Below, in pieces: positions 4,758-6,676 of a DNA stretch of 6,676 nt (position 1 is its first letter; every line of letters begins with the position of its first letter). A program made the position numbers and the translations under genes. Where the stretch lies: the NCBI GenBank assembly GCA_025456385.1, contig JALOKS010000146.1:1-6676 (forward strand), given 5' to 3'. This DNA comes from Thermoanaerobaculales bacterium (lineage in GTDB: Bacteria; Acidobacteriota; Thermoanaerobaculia; Thermoanaerobaculales; Sulfomarinibacteraceae). Below the pieces are notes generated by a model. The model was not told the DNA's origin and did not search any database. It saw nothing but the letters and a program-made list of their open reading frames with translations.

Positions 4758-5789
4758 ATGGCGGCTGAAGGCCCGATCGCCGTCGACGCCATGGGCGGCG
4801 ACGGCGCGCCGCGAGTTGTCATTCAGGGTGCGCTCGAGGCGGTCAACCACCTCGGCATTCCGGTCCTGCTGGCCGGGCCGCAGCGCCAGCTGCGCCGCGA
4901 GCTGGGGCGCTTCAGCTTCCTGCCCTCGGGCCTCGAGCTCGTGGACGCCCCCGACGTCGTCAGCATGGTCGATCCCCCGAGCACGGTCCTGAGGACCAAG
5001 AGGCGCTCCTCCCTGAGCGTCTGCGCCGAGCTCGTGCAGGTGGGGCGGGCGAGGGCGATGGTCACGGCCGGCAACACCGGCGCCGCCTGGGTCGCAGCCA
5101 AGGGCGCGCTGGGGATGATCGAGGGCGTCGACCGCCCCGCCCTGGCGGCGGTGGTGCCCAAGGGCGACGGCCGGACCCTGATCCTGGACGTCGGCGCCAA
5201 CGTCGAGTGCAAGCCGCACCAGCTCGTGCAGTTCGCGGTCATGGGCGCGCTCTACGCGACGGCGGTGCTCGGCGTCCCCGAGCCGAGGGTCGGCCTGATG
5301 TCGGTGGGCGAGGAGGAGAGCAAGGGCGGGCCGCGGGCGCGGGAGCGCAACCGCGTCCTCAAGGCGGCCGGGGTCAACTTCATCGGCAACGTCGAGGGCA
5401 ACGACGTCTTCAGCTCGCGGGTCGACGTGATCGTCTGCGACGGCTTCACCGGCAACGTCATTCTCAAGGTCGCCGAGGGCTTCGGCGAGATGGTCGTGGG
5501 GATGCTGATGGACGAGGCGCGGCAGTCGCCGATGTACGGCGCGGGCCTCCTGATGGCCAAGGGCGCCTTCCGCAATCTCCGCAGCAAGGTCGACTACGCC
5601 GAGTACGGCGGAGCGCCGCTGCTCGGCGTCGGCGGTGCCTGTCTCATCGGCCACGGCCGCTCGAGCGCCAAGGCGATCCGGAACGCGGTGCGCTTCGCCG
5701 CGTCCTACGCCGGCAGCGGCCTGATCGAGCGCATCCGCGACACCGTGCTCGACCTCGCTCTGAGCGTCGACGAGGGGAGGGAGGTCTGA
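4758..5789 (+). CDS. plsX: Phosphate acyltransferase PlsX
   Basis: PlsX converts acyl-ACP and phosphate to acyl-phosphate, the acyl donor for PlsY in the first step of phospholipid synthesis; it is a peripheral membrane enzyme. The 343 residues are normal for the family. Visible signatures are IAVDAMGGDGAPRVVIQGA (7-25), DPPSTVLRTKRRSSL (72-86), TAGNTGAAWVAAKGALG (103-119), DRPALAAVVP, LILDVGANVECKP, GLMSVGEEESKG, NFIGNVEGNDVF, VIVCDGFTGNVILKVAEG and the C-terminal YGGAPLLGVGGACLIGHGRS. I chose ATG 4758 because the conserved IAVDAMGGD begins six residues later and GGA at 4746-4748 gives 9-nt spacing; GTG 4752 in frame is the alternative and adds two residues. The gap after rpmF is 50 nt with no clear terminator. 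Its stop overlaps the fabD start by one base (TGATG), so the two are translationally coupled. Confidence 0.97.
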   Translation: MAAEGPIAVDAMGGDGAPRVVIQGALEAVNHLGIPVLLAGPQRQLRRELGRFSFLPSGLELVDAPDVVSMVDPPSTVLRTKRRSSLSVCAELVQVGRARAMVTAGNTGAAWVAAKGALGMIEGVDRPALAAVVPKGDGRTLILDVGANVECKPHQLVQFAVMGALYATAVLGVPEPRVGLMSVGEEESKGGPRARERNRVLKAAGVNFIGNVEGNDVFSSRVDVIVCDGFTGNVILKVAEGFGEMVVGMLMDEARQSPMYGAGLLMAKGAFRNLRSKVDYAEYGGAPLLGVGGACLIGHGRSSAKAIRNAVRFAASYAGSGLIERIRDTVLDLALSVDEGREV

Positions 5790-6676
5790 TGGCGCGGATC
5801 GCAGCGGTCTTCCCGGGTCAGGGGAGTCAGGCCGTCGGCATGGGCCGCGATCTCGCGGCGCGCTGGCCAGCCGCGGCGGCGGTCTTCGACGAGGTCGACC
5901 GGGGCCTCGGCACGGCCCTCTCCGGGCTCGCCTGGAACGGCCCCGAGGAGGCGTTGCGGCTGACCGAGAACACGCAGCCGGCACTGCTCGCCCACTCCAT
6001 CGCCGCCTGGTCGGTGCTGGCCGAGGCCGGTCTCGCGGTCGGCGCGGTGGCGGGCCACAGCCTCGGCGAGTACTCGGCTGTGGTCGCCGCCGGGGGCCTC
6101 GGGGTCGCCGAGGCCGCGCGCACCGTGCGCCTGCGGGGCCGCCTCATGCAGGCGGCGGTGCCGGTCGGCGAGGGGGCGATGGCGGCGATCATCGGCCTCG
6201 ACGACGAGGCGGTGGCGGCGGCCTGCGCCGAGGTCGAGGCCGCGGGAGACGGCGTGGTGGCGGCGGTCAACTTCAACTCCCCAGGCCAGGTCGTGATCGC
6301 GGGCGCGGCGGCGGCGGTCGCCTCCGCGATCGCGCGCTGCAGCGCCCTCGGCGCGCGCCGGGCCCTGCCGCTGCCGGTGTCGGCGCCCTTCCACTCGCCG
6401 CTGATGGCGCCGGCTCGCGAGGGCCTCGAGCCGGCCCTGCGCGAGCTCGACCTCCGGCCCCTGGCGGTGCCCCTGTACCGCAACGTCGACGCGACGGCGG
6501 TGCGCAGTGCCGGCGAGGTCCGGGAAGGCCTCACCCGCCAGGTCGACGCGCCGGTGCTGTGGTCCGCGATCGTGCGTCGGCTGCGCGCGGACGGCTTCGA
6601 CACCTTCGTCGAGGTGGGGACGGGCAGCGTGCTCTGCGGGCTGATCCGGCGGATCGACCGCGACGCCGTGTGCCAC
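5789..6676 (+). CDS. fabD: Malonyl-CoA:ACP transacylase FabD (3' end outside window)
   Basis: FabD moves malonyl from CoA to acyl carrier protein, supplying the extender unit for type II fatty acid synthesis in the cytoplasm. The 296 residues seen lack a stop; the family is about 305-320 residues, so only a short tail is missing. Motifs in order are VFPGQGSQAVGMG (7-19), TENTQPALLAHS (59-70), the nucleophile elbow GHSLGE with Ser91, RLRGRLMQ with Arg116 as the likely malonyl carboxylate ligand, NFNSPGQVVIAG (161-172), SAPFHSPLM with catalytic His202, YRNVDA, and FVEVGTGSVLCGLIRRI near the C-terminus. All catalytic residues are present. ATG 5789 overlaps the plsX stop by one base and follows the purine run GGGGAGGGAGG (5774-5784), a strong ribosome binding site. 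In many bacteria fabH stands between plsX and fabD; here nothing does. Confidence 0.97.
   Translation, partial: MARIAAVFPGQGSQAVGMGRDLAARWPAAAAVFDEVDRGLGTALSGLAWNGPEEALRLTENTQPALLAHSIAAWSVLAEAGLAVGAVAGHSLGEYSAVVAAGGLGVAEAARTVRLRGRLMQAAVPVGEGAMAAIIGLDDEAVAAACAEVEAAGDGVVAAVNFNSPGQVVIAGAAAAVASAIARCSALGARRALPLPVSAPFHSPLMAPAREGLEPALRELDLRPLAVPLYRNVDATAVRSAGEVREGLTRQVDAPVLWSAIVRRLRADGFDTFVEVGTGSVLCGLIRRIDRDAVCH

Noticed and set aside
4721..4768. A 15-codon reading frame (MRGQPGRRRKRDDGG) overlapping the plsX start
   Set aside because: It could couple translation into plsX, but it has no ribosome site and nothing distinguishes it from chance.
3704..4822. A 372-codon minus-strand frame across the DUF177 and rpmF genes
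   Set aside because: It spans two well-supported genes and an intergenic promoter on the other strand, and its product shows no family signature.
4665..5984. A 439-codon open frame on the minus strand, and another at 5705-6676
   Set aside because: They mirror plsX and fabD, whose motifs are unmistakable; the antisense translations are Arg/Ala/His/Asp-rich with no recognisable domain.

Overview
This GC-rich window (near 70% G+C by eye, with strong G/C bias at third codon positions) looks like chromosomal DNA from an Acidobacteriota-like bacterium or a close relative. The best pointer is the leftmost gene, a secreted protein of the 'VWFA-related Acidobacterial domain' type. GTG starts and very long overlapping non-coding open frames fit a high-GC genome. 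No mobile element, CRISPR array, tRNA or rRNA was seen.

Layout. (1) Positions 1-1700, minus strand: the VWFA-related secreted protein, truncated at its C-terminus by the window edge. (2) Positions 1701-1875: a 175-bp divergent intergenic region with promoter-like sequences facing both ways and a 9-bp inverted repeat. (3) Positions 1876-3870, plus strand: a compact three-gene operon of an ECF sigma factor, a membrane-bound zinc-finger (ZAS-type) anti-sigma factor, and a membrane protein with a signal peptide and short Gly-rich bactofilin-like repeats. (4) Positions 3871-3964: a short hairpin followed by the best promoter of the window. (5) Positions 3965 to the right edge, plus strand: a conserved housekeeping cluster of YceD/DUF177, ribosomal protein L32 (rpmF), PlsX and FabD. 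FabD is cut by the window edge within its last few residues.

How the genes work together. The right half links ribosome assembly (DUF177 protein, L32) to the start of fatty acid and phospholipid synthesis (PlsX makes acyl-phosphate from acyl-ACP; FabD makes malonyl-ACP), as in many bacteria. Here fabH is missing from its common place between plsX and fabD. The left half looks like an envelope-sensing module: a sigma factor held by a membrane anti-sigma factor, co-translated with an envelope protein of unknown function, and divergent from a secreted VWFA-like protein that may belong to the same regulon (inference).

The most unusual points are the sigma/anti-sigma/beta-repeat membrane protein operon, a probable leaderless start for the sigma gene, and a shared extended -10 plus identical 14-nt start-site sequence in front of two unrelated genes (the VWFA protein and the DUF177 protein).
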